A stretch of 64,000 nt of DNA from Glandiceps talaboti (lineage: Eukaryota; Hemichordata; Enteropneusta; Spengelidae), in NCBI RefSeq assembly GCF_964340395.1, contig NC_135551.1, positions 31,334,955-31,398,954 of the forward strand. The letters run 5' to 3'. The notes beneath the pieces were generated by a model. The model had not been told where the DNA came from and searched no databases. It was given only the letters and a program-made list of their open reading frames with translations. Numbering within the stretch: the stretch's first letter is position 1; the number at the start of each line of letters is the position of its first letter. Below are positions 10,989 through 24,479 of the stretch, piece after piece. Both the position numbers and the translations under genes were made by a program.

Positions 10989-13640
10989 ATGAAACTTGAA
11001 ATCAAGCAGTACCAGGAACATTGAAAGCAATTCTTTTCGACGGTGAAGCGTTACTTTCGTAAATGCTTTCGTAAATACGGTCGTATTTGACGGAGAATAC
11101 TGCATATAGATAAAGAGAAATACAACCAATCCAAACAAACGCCATTAGTTTTGTACATCCGAACCGATTCTAGGACAAACGTATCCATCGAATAGTCAAC
11201 ACGTTAATATTTCCCACAACAAAAAAACTCGACGTTTATTGCAATTTACAGCATAGCGCCCGCTACGGACTGTACACTGGCTCACTCTGTGTGGTTGTTT
11301 TTCGCAATACGGCCCTCGATATCAGTTTGCGATTATACCACAGTATTACTAGTGTTGCGCCGGACCGGAGTTTAGATAAAACGTAGGGAAAAAGGCGCGA
11401 GCGACTGTCGACAGTCTATGCTATTACGAGAGAGACATATTTCTTCCATGGTAATATTGTATGTTTGAAAGAGCAGTAAATAATGATTATTTTACTTTCA
11501 AAATGGCGACATAGCCATAACTATTATGAGTTGCCTATCTGTACAGTGACATTTCAATAGGTACATTGCAGATAATTCAGGGTTTATTACAATACCATTT
11601 AGAAACATTGGCATCTGAAGAGGTCATATTTTATGGCGCGAAATGTGTTTCTCCTCGGTGCATTTTGAGAATGGCATTAAACTTGCACTATCGTTACTAC
11701 TGTTAAAGTTTGATAGCCCCAGACATGTGCAGTTGCCTGTGTAATTATATGCCAATGATCACGAGCCACTATTTCAGGCGAGTGTCTCACTGTCAACCCA
11801 GTATTTCGAATGAGCTTAGCCTGGAATACATGCGGATGAGGGTTTCGAATTCCAAAATTCAAAATCTCCAATCACCTGGATTCTCGGTTATCAGATAGGC
11901 AGGTCACATTACTGAATTAACGAATGATATCTAACGAGATTCTTGTTCCATTCACTAATGAGAAAACCAGTAATGAGTTCTAATTAATGTATATACTATT
12001 CGAATGACTGCACTTCATTGTATCAATTAATATTAGCTCATCAGTACAAAAATCTAAATTACAGAGAAGACGGTGTCATTCACTATGAAATTTAAAAAAA
12101 AAGTTAGAATCTCAACAATATACTACATTTCGTTCACTATAGGCGATCTATTAAATAAAAATTGTAACATATTGTCATAACACTTTTAGGAATGTCTACA
12201 CAATAGAAATTTAAATTTGCCTAAGGATACGACACAGCAGTTGCACTTGTTGTTAATGGTTTCTACGTATCACTATAGTTACATCTGGAATTAGACAGTG
12301 TGTGTGTTCGTGCTGGGACCTGCACATTTCTCATTTACACTCATTTTTTCATCTCAATATTATTTTAATAGAAGAGACGTGAATGCGAGGAACAATGCCT
12401 GGAGGTACAGAAAATACACTGGGCACAATCGCTTACTAACAAAGTATATCTTATATAGTTTATATTAACATTCACAGATTAACCAAATTATTAAAGATCA
12501 TAACGAAGTTCACAGCTGTGTCATTAACAATGTGCCATATTTAATTCATCTCCGCCCTAAAATGCTCGATTCCCTTATACAACATATTGTGTCATGGCCC
12601 TTAGGCCTATAGTACAGTACGCATATTTAATTTTTGACCTGTATAAAAATATACCTAGTAAAAATATACCTAGTATATGTACAGCGCGTAAACAAAATTG
12701 TAAATTACGTTTAATTGTGATAGGAACAGATGCAGCCAGTTCAGACAAAATAACAAATATACTGACAGACTAGACTGACGAAATAACAAGACAATATACA
12801 CACTCGTCATGATCGTTAGGATTAAAGTTACGTAATAGCTACAAGATTATACCCCGCCCTTGTTATGTTATTCGTTTCGTGATTGAATTTCACGAAATCT
12901 GATCAATATATTTCGCTACAAAGGCTATTACGTAAACAAAACAGTACTGGCGTGTAATTTGCCGTCGTAATCGTAAATGGAGACAAAGTTACTGAAGTAC
13001 TTGGCTCTTTCATATCATTGGCAGCCAAATTCACTCTGAAAAAAATGGGAGAATGTTTTCCTGTGAATAAATAATTAAATATGAAATTATTTTCAATGTT
13101 TCAGTTAAGGATTACTGTAGTAGCCTTCCAGCGTTTTTAATTGTTGGTAATATTTTGATGGCAAATGGATAAAATATTCACAAATTTCACCAAAAGGCGT
13201 CACGGTGCCTTGTTTTCTCATCACACATCTGGTTTTGAACAGGTTACCGTTCACTAAAGATCAGCCATTAATCTTCCGGAGAAGTATGTCATGATGAGAA
13301 ACCATATGATGCCAACCTTTCACTAGACGAGCTCTATCAAGATCTAATAATAGCATAATCAGTAAGTCCAAAAAAAACCGGGTAACCATGGTAATATGTA
13401 AATGTGTCCATAATTTCCTGTCAACATCATTAAAGCGGCATTATTTTCTGTTGCTAACGAGTGTAGTAGTGACTTTAAAATGTGAAAGTAGGTGTGGGAA
13501 ATATGTATTGATATATCATACACGGAAACGTCAAATGAAGAATATGTACGTGTGACGGTTTGTAATCGGCACGTCTATAGCATATCCAGGCATGTATTGA
13601 CTCATTGGTATTGGGATTGGTATATTGGTATATACATACA
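10989..13640. other. No gene seen; isolated repeat fragments
   Basis: Holds AGCGCCCGCTACGGAC at 11255-11270 (core of family b) and a copy of family f at 11352-11421. A small duplication, AAAATATACCTAGTA, occurs twice at 12645-12674. No exon recognised. Confidence 0.4.
11352..11421 (+). repeat. Dispersed repeat family f, copy 1
   Basis: Contains TTTAGATAAAACGTAGGGAA and GCGAGCGACTGTCGACAGTCTA, which match 56770-56832 and, in reverse, 28012-28095. The conserved end is the palindrome-like ACTGTCGACAGT. Confidence 0.7.
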
Positions 13641-13649
13641 TACATACAC

Positions 13650-13815
<166 letters not shown>

Positions 13816-14016
13816 ATCGTCTGAAGATCGCAAAAGCGTGAAACTCCGATTTACCACTTACTATTAATATGTCTAGCTCTGTGTCAATAACGTAACTTGT
13901 CCTATATGAGTGAACCACCAAACATACATCATTTTAGCTATATGACCTCCTAATTTTTTTGATATATGCTCTACTACTATATTACATTGAACACTATTCT
14001 CTCCAGTGAGACGGCT

Positions 14017-14017
14017 T

Positions 14018-14109
<92 letters not shown>

Positions 14110-14178
14110 CATCCATCCATCCATCCATCCATCCATCCATCCATCCATCCATCCATCCATCCATCCATCCATCCATCC

Positions 14179-14215
<37 letters not shown>

Positions 14216-14241
14216 ACTATCTATCTATCTATCTATCTATA

Positions 14242-14276
<35 letters not shown>

Positions 14277-14295
14277 ATATCTATCTATCTATATA
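14017..14295. repeat. (CTAT)n-(CATC)n-(CTAT)n microsatellite
   Basis: Block structure: CTAT to about 14107, CATC to about 14180, then CTAT again to 14295. The Ser-Ile-Tyr-Leu and Ile-His-Pro-Ser frames are artefacts. Confidence 0.97.
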
Positions 14296-14696
14296 AGCAT
14301 GTCTTATGAACTTGTTTGTAGCAACACATAGTTTATCCAGATAAATCATAGTACACAATGTATTTGTAAGACTAAGATTTGTTCACTTAATTTTGAGATG
14401 TCACAGGGGTCAAGTCTGTCAGACCGGTCTATGTTAGGGCAGTAATAGGGATTGCAAATAGCTACCCTCTCAACCCGAAATCCATGCATGCTGTCCTTAC
14501 ACGTATCACAATATCACAATCATTGAGGAAGAGCCCATGTGGTTCCTGTTAATATACCGTTCAACAACTTATATTTAGGGGGGAGGGAGGGATGAGGTCA
14601 CGACACCTATACTTTTGTGATACCTTTCTTAATGTTTCTACTTTTTTATTCAATCAGGAGGCATCTTTCTTAAACTAAATTAAAAAGTTAAGGATC

Positions 14697-14717
14697 GGGA
14701 GGGGTGGGGGATTGGGG
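14697..14717 (+). other. G-quadruplex-type sequence
   Basis: Four G runs, GGG-A-GGGG-T-GGGGG-ATT-GGGG, with loops of 1, 1 and 3 bases fit the intramolecular G-quadruplex rule. No gene nearby. Confidence 0.5.
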
Positions 14718-17700
14718 TGCAAGGTCGGTAATTGGATCTAGGTATCAATTATTTTTGTCTGGCCTAAATAAGGAGTCGGGTACTGTTCTTACTACAAACT
14801 ATTAGTGGATGACTGAAATCATTCTAACATTGCCCTGTCAGTCATTGCCCTTTCATACTTTGAAAGTGTTGTCGTCCAAGCCATTACATTGTGCAATTAT
14901 GGTTTGTATTTTGACATGCAAGGCCAACGTTTGTGTATATATATTATATTTCATCGATCACTAATCTGATTTACAGGTTTTGATACAACTATGCCATGTC
15001 ATAAAATAAGTACCGTAAATTCCATCACGTCATAAGTACACATTTGCATCATATTGTCAGCTCTATTTTATATCAGTGTCATTTCTTTTTCTTAGACCTT
15101 CTCAAACTCATAAAAGTCTGTGTCAATTGTGAGAAATTTCACACAAACAAAACTGTCTGTGTCGGCTAAAGTTTATTACTTAATAAAGCAAACATAACAA
15201 TTCATAGCGTATTTGACAATGGTGAAAATGTCATTAAATGATGGATTCTTTGTACGAGTTCATAGCTTGGCTTCAATCAAGTTTGTTATTCTAAAGAGAC
15301 TGTGATAAGAAGTTTCTGAATGTGTAATGGGGTGCCGGGATATTAGCACCATGTCCGGAAATCAGTGTAAGTCCATACAATACACACTGAATATTTCAAT
15401 TCAAAAGATAATGACCTGGCTTGTTCAAAATTTGGACCAGACCACCGTGGTGCAGACTATGGATTAGGAATATGGGAAAACAGCCCACTTTGTAACTTAG
15501 CAATCAAATGACTTTGTTTCCTTGGCAACATAAGACTGTCTACTTTAGGATTGGTATGAACGGTATGAGATTTTCCAACAGTTTACATAAGCAAGCGTTT
15601 TCCTTTCTGGTCATCGGCCATTACCATAGTTCAAAATGCATTACTATTGGTATGTTAAGTATTTTTACACCACTACTTTTACACTAAATGGTTTGTTTCA
15701 GTCTGTCATCTCTGCCAAGAATTATTTAATACACAGGTGATGTTTCGATGACTCTCTCCAAACTATAGGTAATATTCCATGACGAAATTACGTATGGTAT
15801 CATAATTTTATAATCATTAGAAATGCATAATTTAAAAATGATAATACATAAATAGAGTCCGACCTGTTCCAAGTGTGATTTATCTGAAAATGAAAAGCAA
15901 TCAGTTTTCTTGTTATGTAATATTTTAGAAATGATATGCTTCCATTGAAAAATACAATATTGAGAAAGTGGCATTTCATTAGTGAAGTTCCAGCTGTAAT
16001 CATGATCAGCATAGCTCAAAAAAATTAATTAGGATTGTGCAATCAACTGAAATTAATCAGAAAATACTCAGATAATGGGTCGAGTATATATTAATTTGCA
16101 TTGCAAGGATATTTTTCAATTCACTAAAAATCAATAGAACATGTCATCATTTTAGTATTTCTTAGTGAATACACCATGACCTGTGTCATATCGATCTGTT
16201 TTCTTAAGGCGGGAACAGCTGTATTTTTGTTTGGGATCAAAATTTGACTTTTCATGCTTTCCTTGGATGCCAAAACAACTGATCAACATTTTAGCACCTT
16301 GTTAAAACACAATAAAGACGATGTTGTCACATTGTCCCTTTCCCACGTCTACATAACCATTGACACCGTAATCTTCCTCTTGTCTCGCGTCTACAACACA
16401 TTCCAAAATATTTAGACGTTATTCATCACTTTTATTGTGATCAGCCCTGTGGGTGGTGAGCACGGATTTTCACTTTAAAAATGAAAATGTTTGTCACCAT
16501 GTCGACATGGGTTTAACGAGGTCCATCAGGTAAAACAATTTACGTAATTAGAGGCAGGGTAATCCGTTGGTTTAGTAATCACGTTCCTGTTCTTTGGATG
16601 CAAAGAACGGTCCGGACTAAAGCATTAAATATGTTAATGAGGCGCTCGGGGGAAAATAAAGGGTAATTATTTCACAGTGTTTTGAAGCCCTTGTATAAAG
16701 GGTCCGACAACATGTTACTACATCTGTAGCACTCCATAGAACAATCGACTGGCTTGATTGTTTGATGAGGTGGTTTACCTGTCAGTTACAAAACTTTACA
16801 TGCATTTCAAGTATGCCGTGTTGGAAGTGTAAGTTGTCATCAAGGGTCACTTTGTGACATCAATACCAGGATTAGATTTCAAAAACTTCGAAGTGGAAAA
16901 AAACATTCAGTCTGAGAGGAGTTTTCTTGCGTTCGTTGCTATCACAAGTCCTAGCTTGTAGGACCAAAAACTGATACTTTTACGTCCTCGTAAACTTGTC
17001 ATTCATACAGGTCCTTGGACATTATGAACATTACGGCCGATTCTTCCATTGATGTTTTGGCATCAAGAGACCTCTCGTTCTCTCCCATTGTTTCTGATGA
17101 TGGCACAACTGCTAATGTAACAATATGTCGGAGAGTATCAAGTTGTCGGCCTTCCTTTATCGTGTCTCGGCAAATTGACCTATGGGCTAAGATTAACTCA
17201 TTAAAACGAGTAACAAACTGCTTCAGTAAATAATAGACTGAAAAGTTAAACTCACTAAAACTGATGTTAAAATGCATACATGTCGCGAACCGAATCCGTT
17301 GGGGACCGTCTCTTCATAACAATAAATGCTATGTCGGTTCCCCCGCGATCGTCACAGTTATGGTTCGGTTCTACTTTTAGAATTCAAAGGGACACATGGT
17401 ATATCGTGTTGAAAGGTGTAGTTGACATCATCAAGGGACAGGTATAGTTTCAAGTTCCACTGCGTGACGTGATAACCTAATAGTTTTTTATGATGTGAAT
17501 CACGCGATACGATGTTTCCCTGTCCCCTCGATCAATATAAACACCTTTATAAAGTAAATATTCTTCTGAGACCATGCATCTTGAGTTGATCTTAAGTTTT
17601 TCGAACTCTCGAAGATGAGATACATAATTTTAGTTATATCATAGCATACAGTACTACAAAAAGGACAATGGGAGTGTGTATGATCTTGGAATGTAAATCG

Positions 17701-20700
17701 GTATTGGACTTTCACTTTAACCATATGATGCACTATAAACACCTGACTAGTTCATTACTTAATGAACATTTTAGGAATGTTATCTATATTTCAGCATCTA
17801 CCAATGATATGCACGTGTGCTTCTCAAGGACAATGATACAGACAGTATTCGTGATATGCCATTCTTTCTTTTTGGTGTTCCCGAATTTCTCTCGCTTGAC
17901 TTCCAGACCCGATCGATTCTAGTCTAAAAATACCGATGTTAGTTTAGTGTTGTCATCATTTGTTTTGCATCTACATTTTAGGTATGTGTTCTTTTTTCCG
18001 AGTGAAGCGTTGCGATGCTTCATTTCTTGTTATTCTATACGTGTGTATATTATAAGTACACTGAGTCATAGGAAGTCACACGACTGGCTTATTATATTCA
18101 AATCGTTGACTCAAATCGCGAAAATCGATTTCATAACATGTTTTCTCACTTTCATCTAGTGTTACATGCTATTTTTCCTTTGTCTAACCGATTCCGCATA
18201 CTCAGGGTAATTAACGAATGTATTGATTCCAAAGTATTTCTCTTCTGTAAAGACCACCTAACCCTTTGTCCACCGACTACAGTGTCATCTTCACCTACGT
18301 GTAAGACCGTTCTCATTATCACCTTAAGAATCAATTTCCCGATAAAACTATTCACCGAAGTAACTTTGAGGTACTTGACGCGTACTTGAAAGCACGGGTC
18401 GGCGAAACTTTGGTGGTCAACATCACCGTTTAGACCTACAAGAACGGCTAATTATGCTTTTCTATTTCAACACTTCGTTACGTCACATTTCGCACTTTCA
18501 GCCACTCACTGGTATTTCGTGACAAAATCGTGATCTAAGATGATACAATACAAGCGTCAAAATGACACATATTGTTATTGAATGGCAAAAAAAAGATTTT
18601 GTGAGAAAATGGCCTTTTTGATCAACAGGAAAGCGGACATCTGCATGTGTAACATGACCTGTAAATAATTATCTGATAGCAATGATAACAAGCAAGTTTC
18701 CCATGGTGAAGTGAATGGAGTCATTCTAGAATATCAACTTCAATAATGATATACATAATTACTCGGCATATGGGATTACTACAGAAAATAAGCATGGTTT
18801 TTGTCAGATTTTTTAAACATACTATGCTATTTCTGTTACGTACAGTCGACATTTGTTTGGTATTGAACACCCTAAAAGGAAGGTGTGTGTGTGTGTGTGG
18901 GGGTATATTTACAATCTCGCGTCCTCTCGTTCTGTTCCCAGCCCATATGCATAAATGATAGCAGAATCCACTAAAACATTAGAAAGGCTATGGGTAACGC
19001 TTATTTAAATTTCTATGTCGACTCTGAATTCTTGCTACTTTAAAATCAATACAAATTGTAGTTCAATGTCGTCATCGTTATAAAAGGACATTTCTGTTAT
19101 TTGGTAATACGGCCGAAAATTACAACTATGTACGATTATTCAGGTGGGAAAAACAACCGCTGCTTTATTCGTTTTTAAAAGCAGATTGTCGTGGTATGTA
19201 ATTGTCTAACGTCCATTGGCTTGTCTCAATCCTCTTTGCGGCTTTACACTGTCTGCGATTCAAGAGTTTCTTACGGGTCTTTAGCCGGCAAGGAACTTTT
19301 GCATTATGCATGTCAATGACAAAGCCCTGATCTTTGTAAGTCACCACATTTGAACAATAGTAAATTGCGATCCATTTTGGAAGTTTTAGATGAGACCAGT
19401 TAGGTTTTTATAAAGGACCAGAAAGGATGCGCAATCATTCATGGCAGCGAAGGCGCCTTTTAAATGTCTAATTAAGGAACAAAACGTTCCCACATTGCAC
19501 ATTTGGGGTCGAGTAGAGCTGAATAGCAAGAACAACTCTCTATTCATTGTAAAATAGAACACGATCTATCACCAGTGCAACATAAGTAAAGAGATTTTGG
19601 ACATTTAAAACACACACTCACAAAGCATCATTCAAAGTATACTGCCACACAGAATCAGATATACATTTCATATACATGACACTTTATTTTGTAATTATCT
19701 ACAAAAATTGTCACAAAAATTTCGCATGCAATATTTACATGTATGTTAGCACTCTGCTTTATATAGAAATTGTTCACTGTAGACAAATACGGCAAGTACA
19801 AGTTGTCTTTGTTATTGCTTGGGATATACTTCTAATTAGGCCATTCATTCTCTAATCATTTGTGTGCTTTGTGTGCTATATTGTAACTCCTAATCCTTGC
19901 CAACCCATGGTCCAAATCCTTTTTGTAGACTTCTCAGGTATTTTCCTTTTTAGGGAGATGACAGATGTTCGCCTGTGTAAATGACGATTAAATCCGATTC
20001 CATATCATCACCGGAAAACAACTATGCACAGTATGTGCCGAATATAACATCGAAATAAGTGCAAGTATTGTGTTGTTGTTCCAAGTAAAAATGTTCTTCA
20101 AACATGACTAATGACTAACATGTATTAAAAAACACATTCGTTTGTTCAACTTTCAAAAACATAAACATTACTGCTTTAACCTGAGAAGTCATACAAAAGT
20201 ACCATTATACACCAACGTTGTTTACTCGTTAACATTGGCTTTATTTCTAGTTTTTTCACACTACTTGCTTTTTGGACCACTTCTCTTTGTAATCTCATGA
20301 GAAAACACAATTCGTGTCAGCATTAGTGGCCATCTGTCAGAAGCATGACAGGAATTTACCGTTTCTCACCAGATTACAGGCTACGTTCCATGGTTCCCTT
20401 TCATAAACTTGCGGTATTTTTTAGTCGATATCGATTACGAACGATGAGTAAGAACAATGATTGACCCCCGTTGGAAAAATGCAATATGTGTCCTTCTGGG
20501 ACATATTCTATCCCGTATTCGCTACGTCTATTGGTTACAGATATAAACATTAATGGCAAATTCAACAGTATACTAAGTATGTATACTTTCAAACTGCTGT
20601 GTTTACAGGCCTCGCCCTCGGGGCGTTTCTGTGCTTACTTCATGTTCCGATGCATCTGTATGCTACCAATCAATACCTTGCAAAGTTGTTGGTAATTTTA

Positions 20701-21808
20701 GACTGTTGGTTGAACCACTCAGACAAAGATGTAAAACTTTGTTTGCTTCAACTGTTTGTTGAAAAAGAGTAAAGTAAACTCATGCTTTAGAAGGTATTAG
20801 TATTCCACTTAAGTAATTCAATCCGCGTAAATGTCTCAGGTGAGAGCAAAAGTCACGAAAGTTAATGAAATTTTTGAAATCGGGATTGGCTTTGTCGTTA
20901 ACGTCTTAATGGCGATCTTCTTGTGTGGCTAGGTTTTGTGGGTCACTGGACTAATGGAAAATGTAGCGATAGGTACTGAATCAAACAGGATTTCAAGGAA
21001 TGCCTAATATTTTCATGCAAGATAGCAAAGAAAAGATGAAGTCCTCAATGTTGACAAATTGCAGTTTCAAACAAACGAAAAAATAAAGAAAAGTAAACAG
21101 GTTTTCCGACCCCGTTTGGTAGAGATTCTTATTCCTTATTGATTTATAAACAAAAATAAGTATCACCTAAATGTGGGAAAAACCACCTTCCCGATGATAA
21201 TAAACTTCACCTGCTTAGTTATTACATCATCATAATGTAAATTCTATCCTAACAACAGAGTCGGCAGAAGAAACGATACCACTGAGACAATAAACAACGA
21301 GGCGCTAAGAATACAAAGTTGTGAATAAACGACAATAGCTTCTTTTGTAAGCTTTTAGTAACCCAATGATTTCATTCCCAAATCCCTCATTCTGTCATAA
21401 AATCCGTCGGAGAATCCTTTCTGTTAAAAAGTACATAACAACCCGCACTACAACTGCTTAAAAGGGGTTTCTAGTACTTGTTACGTGATTATACCTTTCA
21501 AACTTTTGTCATAGTGGTATTTGCGAATTCTTTTGATGAATGTTTCCTTCGTAATGAAGATACAAAAAAATACAGCGATTTACTTCTCTGACGCAAGCCG
21601 GCTATATATGTTTACAAGTCTTGGAGTACTTTGACTAGTTTTAAATAAGTCTTATGTGTTACACACGATATTCAAAAACCTTCACAGTACGATCAAAGAT
21701 GGCGACCAACGTTATCAAAAAAATACACTTTCACACTTACACTGACAAAGTACGTCATTACAAAACATGGGCTAAATTGCAAAAAACAAACAACTCTTAA
21801 GTTGAGTG

Positions 21809-21814
21809 TTTATT
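21809..21814 (-). terminator. Candidate poly(A) signal of the complete Ig receptor
   Basis: TTTATT on the plus strand is AATAAA on the minus strand, about 530 bp past the receptor stop codon. It is a plausible distance, but the AT-rich context makes chance hits common. Confidence 0.25.
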
Positions 21815-22344
21815 AACATTTTTGACACTCGAAAAGTCTTATTCTGTCTATAATTGTTCTTCATGAAAATAACAATGAAAGAACTTGACTGTATTAGAAT
21901 TCTGTACGATCTTCCGTTTTCAAAAACAAAAGAATAAAATACAATAAATTCGACAACACCTGACCGAATCAAAAATGCTTCGTTTCAGAACAGCAAAAGT
22001 CACAAATAAAAATGGTGACAGTGATGTCTTCATCAAGGTAAAATATAAAACTGTTGCATTACAAAGTAAATATAATATTCAATGGCCTGTTTACAGACAT
22101 ATTTGCTTAGCATTGTCCAGGGGTATAATTTCGTCACTGCCGACTGTTTATGTTCTGTATCGGGAGTCTGCACACACCTTGTAGGAATTTCAATGAAGTC
22201 CATCGTCTTGTCACTTCACTGAATTTCCCAACAGCACACGACCAAGTTGTGTAGCTTGGCCAATCGTCCGTCGCGTAACCGAGAACCCAGAGCGTTTCCC
22301 ATGACTCGCGCTATTGTTCCAAAATGTAGGCTTCAACGCTTGTG

Positions 22345-24144
22345 TTACTTTGCAACGCATTGACGCGGATCTATAACACCATAATTTACCAGTCTGCCTT
22401 GTGACACAACTGTAGGATAATAGTTCCCTACTGTAAATTTAGCATCAATTGGAATACTGTACACATGTCCACTAACTCCACTGTCTGTGCTCTCTGTATA
22501 TGTTTCTGCTATCTCAGGATAGTCAGCTATTTCAGAATAATGATGTCTATCAGGATCATTCGAAGACAATGTGTCCATCCTCGGATGTTGTTCATTTGTT
22601 GTATTGTATTTCGTAATGTCTGATTCTCTGTTCACACTTTCACGAGAAGAAAATCTAGAGATCTGACTACTAGTTGTCCTATCAATTTTTTCGCTTAATG
22701 CTCGATCAGAGCCAACAAGGTAAAATTTATCTTCGAGAGATTTTCGAAGCCATTCGTTTACCTTTTGTTTACATTCATCTTCAGTTTGTCCGTTAGTACT
22801 TAAATTCACATCATAGTACCCTGTTACACGTCGGTCGACTTCCTCTCGCTTTGCTTTCCTTCTCTTACCGTTCCATCTTGTAAATTCACAAATCAGAACC
22901 ACGATAACAATAGCAAATATGAGTCCTCCAGTAGCAACAGCAGCCAACACTGGTATTGATAAGGCGAGACCTTTCCCCTCTGCAACCCTTGGCTGTGGTG
23001 AATTAGTAGTAACTATATCATCACCGGGAGTAGTCACGCTCGTCTTCGTCTTTTGTGTACTTTTTGGCAATTTAGGCACAGTCGTTTTACGACCAGGCTC
23101 TGTCTGTCCGTCGGTAACAGTCGGTGATGTAGGTTTAACAGGCGCGTAGACGTAAAGTACTGCACTCGCCGACGATTCTCCGATCACATTTTCGACGGAA
23201 CAGGTCACGATCATACTGTCGTCGAGTTCAACAACCTGGGATATCACAAGGTCCCGTTGATTTGACGAAAGAGAATATTTACCTGTCGACAAGTCGACCG
23301 GTGAGCCGTTGATTCGCCAGTTGTAAGTCGTCGGTGTCGGGTTTGCCGACACGGAACACGTAAATGTTACTGATTCGCCTGCGGAAATACCGACGATCTC
23401 GGGTACGAGTGTCGCCGAAGGTCTGTAATACACGTTCAAAGGTCCGATCGTACAGGTCTCTGTAGTAGACAGGGCTAGACCAGTCGCTTCGCATGTAATA
23501 ACAGCCCCGTCGTCTTCTGACGTTAATCTCCATTCATGTACCGTATCTGGTAGCGATGGGTAAAGTTTCTGGCCGGCGGACACGTACCTGCTATTTCTAA
23601 GCCATGCTAACTGGGGTGACGGCTCAACATTTCTGTACAAACACTCAGTTCGTAGAATATCTCCTTCGACATACGCACTCCGTATACCAGTACTTGATGG
23701 TAAACAGACCGGGTAGCGGTCAGACGATGTCACCGTCAATTGAATGTCTGTTGAAAACAATACCGGTCCAAAATCATCAAACACAATACATCTGTACGTA
23801 TCTTCGTCTTCCGTCTTAATCGTGTGTACAATTCTTAAATTGAATTCCCCATGACTATAATCACCGTCTATTGAATAACGTGTTGGCTCGCTGACTTGCA
23901 AACTGTCCCCACGAAGACGCCGTACGTTAATAGTCCTGTTGGGAAAGGTGATAGCTATACCATCTTTCACCCATTGCACATAGTGTACTCGACGTAAGTT
24001 TGATACTACACACTGTAGAATTACTGTCTCTCCTTCGTGTACTCTTGTATCTTCTGGTTCCGTCAAAAATAACGGATCGTCAGCGTCCACCAAGTAATTC
24101 CCGACCAAAACGAGAAGTGTCAAGTATACTGCAGCCAATTTCAT
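22345..24144 (-). CDS. Single-exon three-Ig transmembrane receptor (599 aa)
   Basis: Complete intronless frame, ATG at 24144 and TAA at 22347-22345; an in-frame TGA four codons upstream (24156-24154) fixes the start. Signal peptide about 1-21. Ig1: Cys45-Cys119, Trp58, with the DEDTYRC signature. Ig2: Cys168-Cys218, Trp181, bracketed by a second cysteine pair Cys147 and Cys231. Ig3: Cys263-Cys315, Trp276. A Pro/Thr/Lys-rich stalk follows to about 390, a transmembrane helix at about 397-419, then a basic stop-transfer. The 178-residue tail carries YYDV, YSEI, YPEI and YPTV; YSEI and YPEI resemble Src-family SH2 docking sites. No kinase or phosphatase domain. Type I cell-surface receptor, ligand unknown; the I-set/C2-set mix recalls nephrin/IRRE-like adhesion proteins, but I cannot assign orthology. 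Paralogue of the receptor at 1-2492. Confidence 0.93.
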   Translation of the reverse strand: MKLAAVYLTLLVLVGNYLVDADDPLFLTEPEDTRVHEGETVILQCVVSNLRRVHYVQWVKDGIAITFPNRTINVRRLRGDSLQVSEPTRYSIDGDYSHGEFNLRIVHTIKTEDEDTYRCIVFDDFGPVLFSTDIQLTVTSSDRYPVCLPSSTGIRSAYVEGDILRTECLYRNVEPSPQLAWLRNSRYVSAGQKLYPSLPDTVHEWRLTSEDDGAVITCEATGLALSTTETCTIGPLNVYYRPSATLVPEIVGISAGESVTFTCSVSANPTPTTYNWRINGSPVDLSTGKYSLSSNQRDLVISQVVELDDSMIVTCSVENVIGESSASAVLYVYAPVKPTSPTVTDGQTEPGRKTTVPKLPKSTQKTKTSVTTPGDDIVTTNSPQPRVAEGKGLALSIPVLAAVATGGLIFAIVIVVLICEFTRWNGKRRKAKREEVDRRVTGYYDVNLSTNGQTEDECKQKVNEWLRKSLEDKFYLVGSDRALSEKIDRTTSSQISRFSSRESVNRESDITKYNTTNEQHPRMDTLSSNDPDRHHYSEIADYPEIAETYTESTDSGVSGHVYSIPIDAKFTVGNYYPTVVSQGRLVNYGVIDPRQCVAK

Positions 24145-24470
24145 GATTGCTGGTCAATAGAAAGTCCCCCGATCACCAGTTTGACAGTGTCCAGTTTGTT
24201 GTGCTGAAGAGGAGCGACGTCTGTTGTGTGACCAGGCCTACTTGTCACCTACTGATTAAAAGTGGTGAGCTTTTCACGGGAACAAGTTTGGGCATGCGAG
24301 AAGTGCACCGCGGTCAATGCTTACTGTGTGCACAAACTCTGTGGAGTCATTACTTATGCAAAATCATTCAGTCGGAAAGTAGACTACTACTGGTACACGC
24401 TGCGTGGCAACAACTGCGAGAGGACGCTGTGACAGTCACTTCAAAACTGATCATAAACCCATTGTACCAA

Positions 24471-24479
24471 CCCTTTATA
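24471..24479 (-). promoter_or_regulatory. Candidate TATA box of the complete Ig receptor
   Basis: Minus strand reads TATAAAGGG, 327 bp upstream of the ATG. If used, the transcript would have a 5' leader of about 300 nt. Position and consensus only. Confidence 0.3.

Larger units (their letters stand above)
14296..22344. other. 8-kb stretch with no gene recognised
   Basis: No frame with a recognisable domain and no splice-bounded coding exon found by eye. Local items: G-rich segments at 14578-14593 and 14697-14717; a 20-bp interrupted palindrome (GTTCTTTG-GATG-CAAAGAAC) at 16589-16608; a short (GT)n run near 18882-18899. The right end should include the 3' untranslated region of the Ig receptor at 22345. 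Confidence 0.4.
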
